Origin: Calonectria ilicicola
Lineage: Eukaryota; Ascomycota; Sordariomycetes; Hypocreales; Nectriaceae
Length of the DNA stretch: 64,000 nt
Reading direction: 5' to 3'
Assembly: GCA_020809705.1 (NCBI GenBank)
Contig: CP085827.1
Location: forward strand, 7,068,001 to 7,132,000
How positions within the stretch are numbered: the first letter of the stretch is position 1; each line of letters starts with the position of its first letter. The notes below the pieces were generated by a model. That model was not told where the DNA came from. It did no database searches and was given only the letters and a program-made list of their open reading frames with translations. This document shows, piece after piece, positions 35,559 to 47,656 of the stretch. A program made the translations under genes and the position numbers.

Positions 35559-38483
35559 ATGTCGCGGCCCCCGCCCGCACGATATTCACTCGATGATATC
35601 CTCCTTCGCATCTCCTTCCATCCACTGCACCCGCAGGTGCAATTAGAGTCTCAGGTGTCGCCTTCAGCTCATTCTTACAAGGCGCTCGCTCACTTTCGCT
35701 CTCCTGGCCCGTGTCACTAGCAATATTCATGGAGCCTTCTTTGCGACTTTGTCTGCTCGCCCATGGCCATCGGGGAACCTCAGCTCCAGTTGACCTTTCG
35801 AGATCTCGACAGCGAAATAATTTCCGATATCGTCAGCAACCAGGAAGGTTTCGAGTCCTACCTGAAGAAACTGGGTGACCAACTCGCGACGCCAGAAATT
35901 TCATGTCGCCGCCTGTTTACTGCTGATATTGTCGATCTCGGTCCCCGGCTGCCTTTAACGGCTCCCAAATTGCAAGAACCTGTCCCTGCCCAAGTAAAAG
36001 TAAACCATCAGAACGCCGCCGTTACCAATCCAAGCCAACCAGAGGATGATCCCGTTCTCGAGGATGACTTGGTGGCTGGTGGCCAAAGCGCCCTTGTCTT
36101 AGCTGAAGCAGTACCTGACGGTGAGACCGCTGACGCGTTTTCTGGCGGTATCCTCTCGCCGCTCGCGGGTCTCAATTTTCTCAGCCAAGAAACCGCACAG
36201 CAAATATCGATTCTTTTTTGTTTGCCCGGCCATGATGCTGACGCACTCGACGGCAAACAACTTCCTGGGACCAAGGTCAAGCTCCACGTTCACCAGCTTG
36301 TCTTCATCTACGAATTTGTGCAACGTGTTGCTGGCGACCCAAATCTTCTGGGGCAGTACTTGGCTGACGATCGAGGCATGGGTAAAACTTACTCTGGCTT
36401 GGCGTTGATTGCTTTAATCCGACTCATACAGTTGAACCAGCGACACATTTCTGAGTATCCGAGTCTCCACCTTTTAGTGAATCCCTCATCTGGGACAACC
36501 AAACACACAATCGGCGATCGTACCCAAGCCGGAGTCCGCAACGGAGCGTGTCCGTGTAATGCTTCGTCTTGGTTCGGAATACAATGTATTTGTGAACCAA
36601 ACAACCCCCTCACCACTTTTGCGAAAAGCTTAGTGGATGGCAGCCCGTTCCTCGTTCTGGCTCAAAAGGCCCTCATTTCACAATGGATCAACAAGGCGAT
36701 AAATTTCTTTCACCGTGCTCTCAAAGCTGAGGATTATCCATACTCGGACGAACCGTTCATTACGCTTACTCTTGCTGATGATCTTGATGCTAAAGATGCC
36801 CGATATGAGCAGCTCCTTTACAAACAGGTGGCTATTGATGAACCAAGAATTTTGGTTGATGATGATCGTTGGGAAGATATTTTAGCACATGTTTTGTTGC
36901 CTGAAGCAAGGGTCAAGAAGATAGCTAGGCTGGCCTTTCCAGACGGCGTGATAAATCTGGAACCGGTCTTACGAGGCTCGTCGGCGTTTCGCTTATACAC
37001 AAAGCCGCTTCAGATCGAGTACAAATCTGCTACCTCTCTCTCATCTCCAGGAGTCATCGTATTTGTTGGCCAGGAAAAAGTGTCGGATTGCTTCACTAAG
37101 GGCCACCCTTACCCTGGGCGAAAGGTGACAATTCCCCGTGCCGATAACAGACGTGGTGGTCTCCAAGTTGCACCCTTCTTGCCACTGACTCCTGCTCTTG
37201 TCATTTGCGACGAGCACCATAAAGTTCACAGCCCGACCGCAGTTTTCAACCAGTATCTGACTTCGACTCGAGACCGAATGTACTCTGGGGAGGGAAAAAG
37301 TCCTCGCTTCCTAATGATGAGCGGTACTCCTATGCCAAATGTGCCGTCTGACATACAGACATCGTTTGAGCTTTTAAATCTGTCTGCTGATAAGAAGATG
37401 AAGTTTGCCCAAGCTTTGACTGGAATAAAAGATCTCTTCAGCAAAGCGCGGACTCAGGATCAGCCATTCGAAAGACTTTTGACATCTCACACAACGCAAC
37501 TAAATCACTTTCGCGAACATCTTCAGAAATTTCTCATTATCAGACGATACGGCTCACCCTACCTTGATAGACGCATCGATGATCCTCGTCCACAGATGCT
37601 ATGGTACGAAGCTGCATACAAGACTCCCTCACGTTATGTCGATGCGATGCGCGAGAAGCAAGTCTTGGCTCGAAGTGAGATGGAGAGGCTTGCTGGGGAT
37701 CGTGAAGGTATTCTCAACGCGTTGGTTAGCGGGACTGTGAAATCGGTTCAGTTCCTTCTTCGCGTGGCGTATTGGCCTCCTCTTGCCTGTTATGATCGCA
37801 GCGAAATTCCATATTGCGGTAAAGACGTTCTCCAGCAACTGAAAGCGATACCTGAAGAAAGCAACTGGTTTTGCCAACACATTAATGATTCCTATGATAT
37901 CATTAATAACGATTCGATGTATGACCAATTAGGCGAGATAGTTAAGCTTGCCTCCATGGGGCGTCTTCCAGCTGAAGAGTGTCCTCACCAATCCGGGAAA
38001 CCTCGTCACGTAGTCATCTACACAACATCGCCGTTTCTCGTAGCGATTATTTCCACTGTTATAAAATCTCTCTGGTCCAATTATGCCGATGTTCACAGGC
38101 TCATGGCCCGAAGAGATCGGAAAACTACCCGATCGGGGGAAATTGACCTGCTGTTTAGAAAGGCGAGTGAGCCCGACCAGCGAAAGTCGATTGTTCTTGT
38201 CACCACCTACGATTTGGCCGGCACCGGGCTGGACAATATGACCTTTTTTAGTATCCTCATCCGACTTGGAAATCCTTGGGTTCACAGTAGCGTCACCCAG
38301 GCAATCGGTCGGATCCATAGACCTGGTTTTGAAAGAGGCCATGGATTTGGCACTATAGCTTGTTTTCATCTCTACCGAAGCGACAACGCTGCTGATGAGC
38401 TGGCACGGTGTCGGACAGCTGACCGAGCTTCTCTTTTGTCGTCGGATAATTGGCTGATTGCTAACACACTAGATGAGCTTTAG
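35559..38483 (+). CDS. Divergent SNF2-like ATPase/helicase with shared N-terminal domain
   Basis: Two exons, 35559-35636 and 35721-38483, give 946 residues. The short first exon is inferred because it supplies the missing first strand and rebuilds YSWSLLCDF, matching the small paralogues. Residues 8-80 are the shared domain, with NQEGFESYLKKL. The motor follows: motif I DDRGMGKT near 244, motif Ia FLVLAQKALISQW, motif II DEHH near 522, motif III MSGTPMPN near 559, motif V VLVTTYDLAGTGLD and motif VI QAIGRIHRPGFERG near 885. This order and the GRIHRPG ending fit SNF2-type double-stranded DNA translocases. Between motifs I and Ia sits a Cys-x-Cys...Cys-x-Cys insert (CPC and CIC) that could bind zinc. 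There is no bromo-, chromo- or RING domain. Nucleic-acid remodelling is inferred, and the partner or target is unknown. Confidence 0.82.
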
Positions 38484-39437
38484 GCCGGGACAGAAAAGAA
38501 AGTGGTACAAGGTGTTAGTTTTGTTTTCGACGTGGGATCATCTCACCCTGTCGAAAGTAGTCATAGGCATGACCCGTCGAGGTGCATGTAAGATAAACAA
38601 AGTAATGACGTTCACGATTTTTTTTTCCGTTTAAATGATCGAAATCTGGAATTTCGCTTAGTCATTGTATAATGAAGCTAGAAGTGTGAGGTTTGATAGT
38701 CAGGACAGTCCGACGTTTCTGGAGCGATTCCACTGAAATCTAGATTTCCAACTCCAGTCGCAGATTGCCATCTATCTAGAGGCTTGCCCCCCCCAAAAGT
38801 TCCAGCATGGAAGACTTAAAACGGTTCTTGACAACTCAACTCTCCATCTTGGTTTATGGGAAGAATCTTTCAGTCACACTGTGGCCATTGATATGATGGC
38901 GGCAACAAATTTCGGCATGGAACACGGTCAAGAAATACTACCTTTGAAAATCAGCTCTTCTCATCAATATATCTGCCCCCCAATCCATCAAAGGGAAATT
39001 TGAGTTAGACTTTTATCTTCGGTCAATAATAAGGCTTGAAAGAAAGATAATTATGATGGTCCAGAAAAATAAAGGCTCTGCTGAGATGGTGTAAGCGGCA
39101 ATTAGTTGCCTTAGGTACTCTGTGTGAGGCCTCTTCCCCGGCCCCTGTCGGAAAAGAGTTTCAGGGGAGGCATGGAGGAGCCTATTGGAATAGCATGGCG
39201 TAAATGCAGAGGTGATGTGTTAGAAAGGTCCGAGTCTTGAAGTAACACAATGGGGGACACAATCAAGCAAGTTGAGTCGGACTATTGGAAGGGTTGCCCG
39301 ACTTTTTGAAATACTATTGTAGGCTACATGATCACAAGCACGGAAATTTGCGCCCTGTTGCATCTAAAGCTAGAACCGACGTCGTCATGTTCATGGTGGA
39401 GTGATTCTACGCCCCGCAACACAAGAAATCGAAAGCA

Positions 39438-39472
39438 TGGAAGGAAGGAAGGATGGATGGAAGGAAGAATGG
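39438..39472. repeat. GGAA/GGAT tetranucleotide microsatellite
   Basis: Imperfect run of GGAA and GGAT units on the plus strand. Confidence 0.8.
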
Positions 39473-40254
39473 ATCCGCCAGCGACATCAATTAGCCTAGA
39501 CCGAGACGGGACGACTAAATTTAGTGACGTGATGTGTCGTACGAAGGAGGAAGGCACTTAACAATGCGCGAACGCACGTGCGAGATCCTAGGTCAGTCCA
39601 AGTTATGCCTTGGCTGCGCCTAGACTGTGAGTACGATGGAGGGAATGGAATCCTAGCAGTGTACTTTTTCCATCAGTCAGATTGTGCAGTAGTACAGAGT
39701 TACCACCTGGCACCTGGAGCTCTTGCCTGGCCTGAGTAATACCTAGCTGGGCATGGCGCGGGTGTTGTGTGGGGAAGTGAGTTTCGCCCGCCTTGTCAGG
39801 ACTGGCAAGGAAAAGCATTCGAAGCGGGCTTCTGGTCAATAAATGGACGGTGCACCAGACATGTGAAGACTGGTGGGTGAAGCGGGTGTAAGAAGGCAGC
39901 CGAGATCCCTGTGAGCCTTAGTTATAGTGTGGTCAATGAGTGCGAGGTGTCTGGAGATTGGCATATTACGTGATTGTGGGTCGGTGCAGACTTGGGGTGC
40001 AAATTAGAGTGTGGCGCATCTTACGTGGGTCATTGGCAAGTCAGCGGCATCAAGGCGAACGAGCGACCGTGTGGCAGTGAAGGGTGGCAGTGGCGGCGAG
40101 ACGGGAGGGCGGGTGGCCTTTTAAGCCGACAAACAGATGAATTGGCGTTTGCAGCGGATCAAGTCATCGGTGACGTTAGTAAATTAATTTAGAGAGGGGG
40201 GGAGACCGCGCCCTAGGCCAAGCAAGCTTCCAGGGGGGTGTGAGAGTGCAGGTG

Positions 40255-40285
40255 GGCTGTGCCTGTGCCTGTGCCTGTGCCTGTT
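40255..40285. repeat. GTGCCT hexanucleotide tandem repeat
   Basis: About four CCTGTG units followed by imperfect TGCTAC units, 240-270 bp before the ABC transporter start. Confidence 0.8.
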
Positions 40286-40342
40286 GCTGCTACTGCTACC
40301 ACCCATCCTTCTCTGCGCGTGTACCTTGCCCGTATCTTGTGG

Positions 40343-40376
40343 TTTGTGCCTTGTGCCTTGTGCCTTGTGCCTTGCA
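40343..40376. repeat. TTGTGCC heptanucleotide tandem repeat
   Basis: Four to five TTGTGCC units, 150-180 bp before the ABC transporter start, ending in TTGCAG. Confidence 0.8.
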
Positions 40377-40524
40377 GTCGCCGCCGCGCAAGCCCAGTCC
40401 CGTGGGCCGACCCGTCCGACAGCTGCATCGATATACTCTATGCTCTGCCCATCCTGTCCCAATTTTGACAGTTGCAACCCCATCCAACCGTCCGTTCGTT
40501 TTCACCAGCGCCTGTCGCGTAGCA

Positions 40525-43500
40525 ATGTCTGCCAACGCTACGTCCCAGGTTTGCCCCGACGGCCAGTTTGGCCCTTGGGCTGGTGCCTCCTGTCGTGGAG
40601 GCTTCGACTTTACGCTCCTTTTCGAGGAATCAGTCCTCGGTATTACAATTCCTTGCATCTTTTTACTTTTGCTGCCCGGTTGGCTCTATACACTGGCCCA
40701 GACTGACGCCAAAATTGCGTCGGGATGGTTGCGCCCAATTAAAGCTGTATGTTGAACCCCCCACCATGACCCTCAACACCACGCGCCCACCGCAATCAAT
40801 CATCATGGCTCTTCGTCTTACTTATCTGCTTCTCACCTCTCTTTAGGTTGGTCTCGTTCTTTTGATTGTCCTCAACGGAATCATCCTCGGCCTTTGGGTC
40901 AATCCCGATGACCGCATCACTCACACGAAGTTCTCGATCCCAAACGCCGTCATCACTCTAATCGCATCCATCGGCGCCCTCGCTCTCTCCTGGCTTGAGC
41001 ATGAGCGCAACCGCAAACCCTCGTTCCCCGTTACCTGCTGGCTATTCTTCGGTGGTCTTCTTGATCTGGCTCGCGTCCGAACCCTGTACATGACTGCTAA
41101 TGGTCAGAACACCATAGCCATCCTCCTCACTCTCAACTTGATCCTGCGCATAGTTCTCCTGGTGCTGGAGTCCTGGAGCAAGCACTCACTATTACTTCCA
41201 AAGTATAAGGACAACCAGAAGGATGCCACGAGGACCCTTTTCGAGACCATTACCTTCTGGTGGCTGAACCCGCTCCTAGGCGTGGGCTACAAGAAGAACC
41301 TGGACATGGATGATTTGTATCTTATTGAGCACGACATGAAGGCCGAGGATTGGCACAAGGCCTTAGCCGAAGCATGGAACAATTGTAAGTCAATCACGAT
41401 GCTTGGAACACGCAAGGGTATGTGCAATGGCTAACTTGAACTCAGTGCCAAACAAAGAAGAACCTGGTGTCTTGTTCAATGTATGTGTCAAGACTTTGTT
41501 TTGGCCACTCATGATCTGCATTCCTCCCAGAGTATGTCAAATAGGTTTCAGCTACGTGCAGCCCATCCTGATTAAGAGGGCTGTTGCTTTCGCCGCCTGG
41601 CCCCAGGGACAGCCTTTTGACAACTATGGTTACGGTTTGATTGGCGCCTTCGCCATTGTTTACACTGGTCTAGCTGTATGTCCCGTGCCCTCTCTTTTCA
41701 AGATTATATTTGAAGCTTACAGCACCGCCTCACTCAGATTTGCATTGGTCAATACCAGTGGCTTGTTAGCCGAGTTTCCTCAAAGCTGAGAGGAGCTATC
41801 ATGGTGCTGATTTTCCAGGAATCCATGCGCCTCGACATGACATCCCCCGATATCAGCAGCACCGGAGCCATCACGTTGCTCAATGCCGACACAAATAACA
41901 TGATGGAAGCTATTCACATGTTGCACGAGATCTGGGCCAATTTGGTGGAGATTGCAGTTGCCATTTATCTGATCAAGACTGAAATGGGTGCTGCCGCTGC
42001 CATGCCGATTGCGTTGGCTTTTTGTGAGTTGCCCAGCCTCGTCCATTGCTGGATGAATGTGAGATTTCTTAAGCTTACAGCATTGCAGTCTTAATGTTCA
42101 TCGCCGTATTCATCGCCGTGCCCTCAGGTATGGCTCAGGCTGCTTGGATCCAAGCCATTCAAGAACGAGTGACGGCAACCACCAAGACTTTAGGTAGTGT
42201 CAAGTGGCTCAAGGTCTCTGGCCTAAGCGATGTTGCTTTCTCAGTTTTGAGGCAGTTGAGAATCAGGGAACTGCAAATCTCTGTCAAGTATCGAATCCTT
42301 CTTGGTGTTACCCTGATTATGCGCAAGTCATCCTTCAACCAACCCGTGAGAACTAGCAGTCTAATCAAAAGTAGTAACATTCACAACGGTCTGGAGTCCA
42401 ATCCTAACATTTTGTCTCTATGCTGGCCTGGCGCAGCGAAACAATAACAGCCTCGACACTGCAAGCATTTTTGCATCCTATTCAACCCTGACCTTGATTA
42501 GTGGGCCTATCACCTGGGTAATGCTGGCGTTCCCCACCATGGCTGGAAGCTTGCAATCATTCCAGCGAATCCAGAACCATCTCAACGGGAAGAAGCGTGT
42601 CGATAACCGAGAGGCACTAATGAATCGACCTCAACACAGACATGCCAAGAGCGAGACTAGTCTTATTGTACCGGCAACAGATGACAAAACTGGGCAATAT
42701 GAACTGTCAGATATGGACCCCCCCCTTACCCCAGCCTACATCAGCGGTCCTAATGGCTTTATTGCATCTGTACACGGAAAGTTCTCTTGGGCAGAAGAGG
42801 ATGAGGAGCCGGTAATTGACATTGAAGAGTGGAATATCCAGCGCCGTTCATTAACTATGGTACTTGGACCGGTTGGATGCGGCAAGTCGACTCTTTTAAA
42901 ATGCTTGCTGGGCGAACTAGGCGCCTTCGAGGGAACAATTCGTGCCAACTTTACAGGAGCGGCCTACTGTGACCAGACACCATGGATTCCAAACGATACT
43001 GTGCGACACATTATCATCGGCAGCTCGAATATAGACGAGGAGTGGTATGCTAAGGTTATTCGCGCTTGTGCATTGGAGCATGACATCGAGAATTGGCCAA
43101 AGGGGCACGACACGATAGCTGGTTCTCAGGGCATCTCCATGAGCGGTGGTCAAAAGCAACGTCTGGTAGGCGATAATATTTGCGATCATGCAAAGGTTGA
43201 ATTCTAACAACAAATTAGGCCCTTGCACGAGCAGTCTACTCGAGGAGGGAATTTTTGGTCATGGATGATGTTTTGAGTGCCCTTGATTCTTCCACAGAGG
43301 AATTTGTTTTCCAAAGCCTCTGGGGCGAAAAGGGACTGCTTCAAGAGGCAGAAATTACCACTGTCCTCACTTCTTCTGATGGTATGATTCTCGCTCATTT
43401 CAGATACCATGTGTCCATGTAACTAACCGAAGTTGTACAGAGCGCCGAGTCCACTCTGCTAACCAACTTATCATCCTTAACGAAAAGGGACAGATCAGTG

Positions 43501-45850
43501 CCAGAGGTCGACCTGCTGATCTCCAAGAAATTATCGGAACAACCTCACTCAAGTCCTCCAGTAAAAAGAGTGAAAAGAAAGGTGAGCCGGTTCCTGGCAC
43601 AGAAGATGGACCCGGAATCCTTCAAGATATTCCTACAGCCAACATGGACGACCCGACCCGTCGACTTGGTAACTGGGAAATGTATACCCTCTACACCAAG
43701 GCCGCTGGAAAACGCACACTGTTTATTTTTGTGTTATCCATGGCTGCCTACGCTTTCTGCAACTCATTTCCCTGTAAGGATTCTCTCCGTGTAATGTAAT
43801 GAGCTGTGGCATTTCTAAACCGATTTTCTTTTAGCTATATGGCTTGGTTGGTGGGCAAACCAATCGGGCGAGTTTACCAAAGATTTGGGCAAGTGGCTTG
43901 GAGTATATGTCGCTTTGGGAGTCGGTGCTATTCTTGCTTCCATGATTGGCGTTTGGTGAGCTTATTCTTCCGATCGACCACAAACTAAATATCTAACTTT
44001 CTTGGTTTCAGGCAAATTGTTGTCATCGTCATTTCCAAGTGTGGGCTGCACTTTCATGAAACTCTGTTACAAACTGTTTCCCGGTAGGCAACATGATTGA
44101 TACAACATAGAAATCCTATTAACGAAGACCACTTAGCGCACCGATGTCATTTCACACTGCCGTCGATAGTGGTATCACTGTAAATCGATTCAGTGAGGAT
44201 CTTCGACTTATTGACATGGAACTTCCCACGGCCGTTTTTGGCATGTCTACGTGTAAGTATCCCCTAATCCCCCTACCCTGCCTCCTCACTTTTAGAATCT
44301 TACTAACCAAATCCTAATCTGAAGCAATCGCATTTCTTGCCGCTCAAGCTGTCATCGTTGCTGTAACATCGCGGTATCTTGCTATTGCTTTCCCTGTCCT
44401 GCTGGGCTTGCTTTATATTACGCAGCATTTTTACCTACGAACATCACGTCAGTTGCGTATCCTGGATATTGAATATATGGCCCCTGTCAACTCTCAGCTT
44501 CTTGAGATGCTGAGTGGCTTGTTGACTATCCGAACCTTCCAGTGGGATGATCAAGTCTTGAGGAAGAGCATTAATGTGATTGACACCTCTCAGAGGCCCC
44601 GATATTTGTTGGCCTCCGTTCAAGGTTGGCTGTCTCTCCACATTGACATGATCATCACAGTGCTCGCAATCTCATTTATTGTTCTAACTACTACTCTCCG
44701 AGAGGATATCGGCGCCACATATATGGGTGTTGGTCTGAGTAGCATTTTGGGCTTGGGCGGTTCCACGAAGACCGTTTTGAGTTTCTGGGTCATGCTAGAA
44801 GTCGCACTAGGTGCTGTCATGCGAGTGCATCAATTCATGAAAGACACTGAGACAGAGGGTGCGAATGACGAAGCGTTTTCAGATGATGAACACTCAAACT
44901 GGCCCACACAGGGCGCCATTCAGGTGAAAAATCTTACCGCCTCCTACAAGTAAGAATATAACGGAACATGCTCTCAGTCTCCATTTATAAGAGCTGGGAG
45001 TATTATGTTGACAAAAAGCTTATCATGAAACAGGTCCTCTGGAGTTTGCCTCGACAATATCTCACTGTCAATTCATCCTGGGCAGAGAGTTGCCATCTGT
45101 GGGCGAACTGGAAGGTAATATTACAACAAAAATTTTGTCTTTTTGAGCTCCTTCTCACATTTTGTACAGTGGTAAAAGCTCATTGACACTGTGTCTTCTG
45201 CGGCTCATGGACCTGGATTCTGGCTCCATCGTAATTGATGGGGTAGACCTCACAAAACTCTCCCACGAATATGTACGAACCAAGCTTGTGGCCCTGCCTC
45301 AACAAGTTTTTATTATGGATGCTTCGATTCGACTGAACGTGGACCCTTCAGAGACAGTCAGCGATGAAGAGATCATCAGTGCCCTCGAGCGCGTACAATT
45401 ATGGCAGAAGGTTTTAAAGAGAGGTGGTCTAGATGTCGTTGTTGACGAAACATTCTTCTCCCAAGGCGAAGGACAACTTCTTGTCATCGCTCGAGCTATG
45501 TGCCGTAGGAGTAAAGTACTCATTCTTGATGAGTTCACTAGCAGGTGAGTAATAAGCTATGCAACTCGGGGAGTGATGCTAATTCTCTGCCCCCTAGTCT
45601 TGATCAGTCAACCAGCGAGATTGTTGAAGGGCTCCTTGTATCATTCTTCAAGAGCTGGACTATTATTGCAGTGACTCACAAATTAGATTCAATTATGTCA
45701 TTCGATAAGGTGGCCGTCCTCGAAAAGGGAAAGCTTCTCGAGTTTAATGACCCTAGGCTGCTCATGAAACAAGAAGAGTCCGCATTTAAGAGACTCTATG
45801 AGGCGCACTTGCAAAGTGAAGAGGATGAGGAAGATGAGGACAGCGAGTAG
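40525..45850 (+). CDS. ABC transporter, ABC-C (MRP) family, full length
   Basis: Fifteen exons: 40525-40746, 40847-41384, 41446-41675, 41738-42023, 42089-42322, 42375-43165, 43219-43381, 43441-43773, 43835-43955, 44012-44083, 44137-44252, 44325-44949, 45034-45114, 45170-45544, 45598-45850. The phases agree throughout, and the product is about 1,479 residues. It has an N-terminal TMD0, two six-helix domains and two nucleotide-binding domains. NBD1: Walker A GPVGCGKST near 668, signature MSGGQ, Walker B VMDDVLSALD. NBD2: GRTGSGKSS near 1270, signature FSQGEGQ, Walker B LILDEFTSSLD and the H-loop AVTHK. NBD1 has Asp for the catalytic Glu and TSSD where an H-loop His is expected, so only the second ATP site looks hydrolytic, as in many ABC-C pumps. 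Intron 5 (42323-42374) is a GC-AG intron. It converges on the NRPS and is a plausible product exporter or self-protection pump. Confidence 0.92.
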
Positions 45851-46151
45851 TTTTCATCGGCATTGGCATATATGGTGTTTAATTTTTGTATCAAATTGCA
45901 TTTTCATCTTGTGATTGCGGTATAGACAGGACGTTTCCACTCTACTAATGCTACGATTCCTTTTTTTTCTTTCTCGATGTAGAATTAGTGCAACTACAAC
46001 CAACAAGATTACAACCATGGTCCGAAAAAGAGCAGATAAGCACAGTGCGTGCAATTTTTTCATAATAGATTGATTGAATACTATTCCTCTAGATGTCTGC
46101 TCACTAGTTAAGTGAAGAGTTGCAATTATAAATCGTCCTGACGTGAATTTA

Positions 46152-46377
46152 TGGAACATGGGCTTCTTCACACCAAGGGAAGCCCACATCCCGTGTGGTC
46201 TAAGACAATAGAGTCCTAGCCTCGTAGGCCCAATAGAACACAGTAGCCCTTCATCCCCCCAATTTAAGAAGAGGGAAAGGATTGAGCAATGAAGGAAGGA
46301 TCAAACCTTCATCTTCTACTCAAAAGAAACTTACGTTCACCCTGACTGACGACGTCAATTAGTGACGCCCTGTTACA
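46152..46377 (-). mobile_element. Solo LTR, inverted copy, diverged
   Basis: 226 bp from TGGAACATGGGC to CCTGTTACA, the reverse complement of the family. Flanks ATTTA and GGTTC do not match, so the original target duplication has been lost or rearranged. It directly abuts a fragment of the same family in the opposite orientation. Confidence 0.78.
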
Positions 46378-46440
46378 GGTTCTTACTGATGACGAGACTA
46401 AAGTTTAATCTTTCATTTATCTCCGCTTTCCTTCTTCTCC
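46378..46440 (+). mobile_element. LTR fragment, direct orientation, abutting the inverted copy
   Basis: Begins GGTTCTTACTGATGACGAG and corresponds to the internal part of the family that starts about 45 bp into a full copy. Its 5' end is missing exactly at the junction with the inverted LTR, giving a head-to-head arrangement. Confidence 0.6.
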
Positions 46441-47022
46441 AAAGAAGCATGTAAAAGAGCTAGCAGATTTCTTAGACTTGAAAGACACATTAACTAAACG
46501 TGGGGCATGATTAACGTCGAGAGAAAAGAAACCACACACACACAAACACAAGGAGCTGGTTGAATTCTAGCTACAAATATATCAAAACAAGATTATAAAT
46601 AACTCAAGGTAATGCCAATCGAACGGTCTCTCAAGATTAAATCCTATAAATGAGAGCAGAATTGAACATATCGAACGTTACGTCTTGAGATCTTTCGGTG
46701 TTGAGACTAACGGCTCCTTATCACGATGGCTTGTCTTGTAGTCAGGCCAACTAATTTAATGCGCCAATTGACCTATTCCAAGGGTTAAAAGGCTCAAACT
46801 TTAGCGTTTATCAAAGTAGCTATTTTATCCCCTTGTTTAAATAAGAATCAAGCCTTAGTCTCTTGATTGGTTTCTTTTTGGTCTAGTAAAAGAAGAAAAT
46901 GCAGGCTCGATCGAGGGAGAGCTCCAAAGCCACAGCAATAGCATGTAAAACTAAGTTTGGTCGTAATTTGCCCGATCAAGGAATAATAAACTTGATCCCC
47001 TAGACAGTATGACCCATGTGCC

Positions 47023-47115
47023 CTCATGAAAACCCAGATAATCGTACTCAAGATGCTTTACCTTCCCAAGATCGTGAGTCCCAACGCCCATCCTCCATAT
47101 TCAACACAATGCCGC
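47023..47115 (+). repeat. Dispersed repeat fragment, second family (copy B)
   Basis: Aligns with 21898-21993 over its length with mainly transition differences. Similarity appears to extend a little upstream. Confidence 0.6.
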
Positions 47116-47378
47116 TCGAACGCCACATCCTTCACAATCACCTAGATAATACAAGCGCCGAGAGATGCGCTAACGGAACTCTCTAAAAACGATTGCCAGT
47201 CGAGCCGTACGCGAACTACCGACTTCACGATTTATGAAAGGAGTAAGCTTATCGATTATGATGATCTTGATGCCGATAACCAAGACTTCATCAAAAACGA
47301 ACAGAAAGCCTTCACAATGATGACACACAGGACGAATGGGTTTAGGTTCCGATCCAAGATAGCGTGTCGTGATCAGCA

Positions 47379-47434
47379 AGAACCTATATTTACCCTGCTC
47401 GAATACTTTATCTATTGTCGTCCTGTTCCAAGTA
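47379..47434 (-). mobile_element. Truncated LTR remnant, inverted
   Basis: AGAACCTATATTTACCCTGC to GTCGTCCTGTTCC matches the last 55 bases of the inverted copy at 13917-14142. The rest is absent. Confidence 0.55.
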
Positions 47435-47656
47435 CAAACTAGCCTAATATATTTAGTAGGTCGGGGTTGTGCCATTTCTTGATTGGACAAATCATGACGA
47501 AACTCAGTTTTACTTGCCACTGTTGTGACTTTGAAGCTCTTTTTTGGTCGATACCACGATTTACCAAAATATTTGGGATCTTCAAATAAAGAAGGCTGGA
47601 ACAAAGTTCATTGCTAATTATTGAGTTTCTCAAATATAAGATTTCACTAAAAAAAC

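Larger units (their letters stand above)
38484..40524. other. Intergenic with simple repeats; promoter of the ABC transporter
   Basis: 2 kb without a supportable gene. Overlapping open frames near 39324-39561 on both strands are chance products of a purine-rich repeat. The right end forms the leader of the ABC transporter gene and contains two short tandem repeats listed separately. Confidence 0.55.

Noticed and set aside
39324..39561. Two 77-codon frames on opposite strands
   Set aside because: Both are created by the GGAA/GGAT simple repeat.
47170..47604. 144-codon minus frame as a gene or transposase remnant
   Set aside because: No transposase or polyprotein motif is recognisable and it overlaps repeat fragments; kept only as part of the repeat nest.
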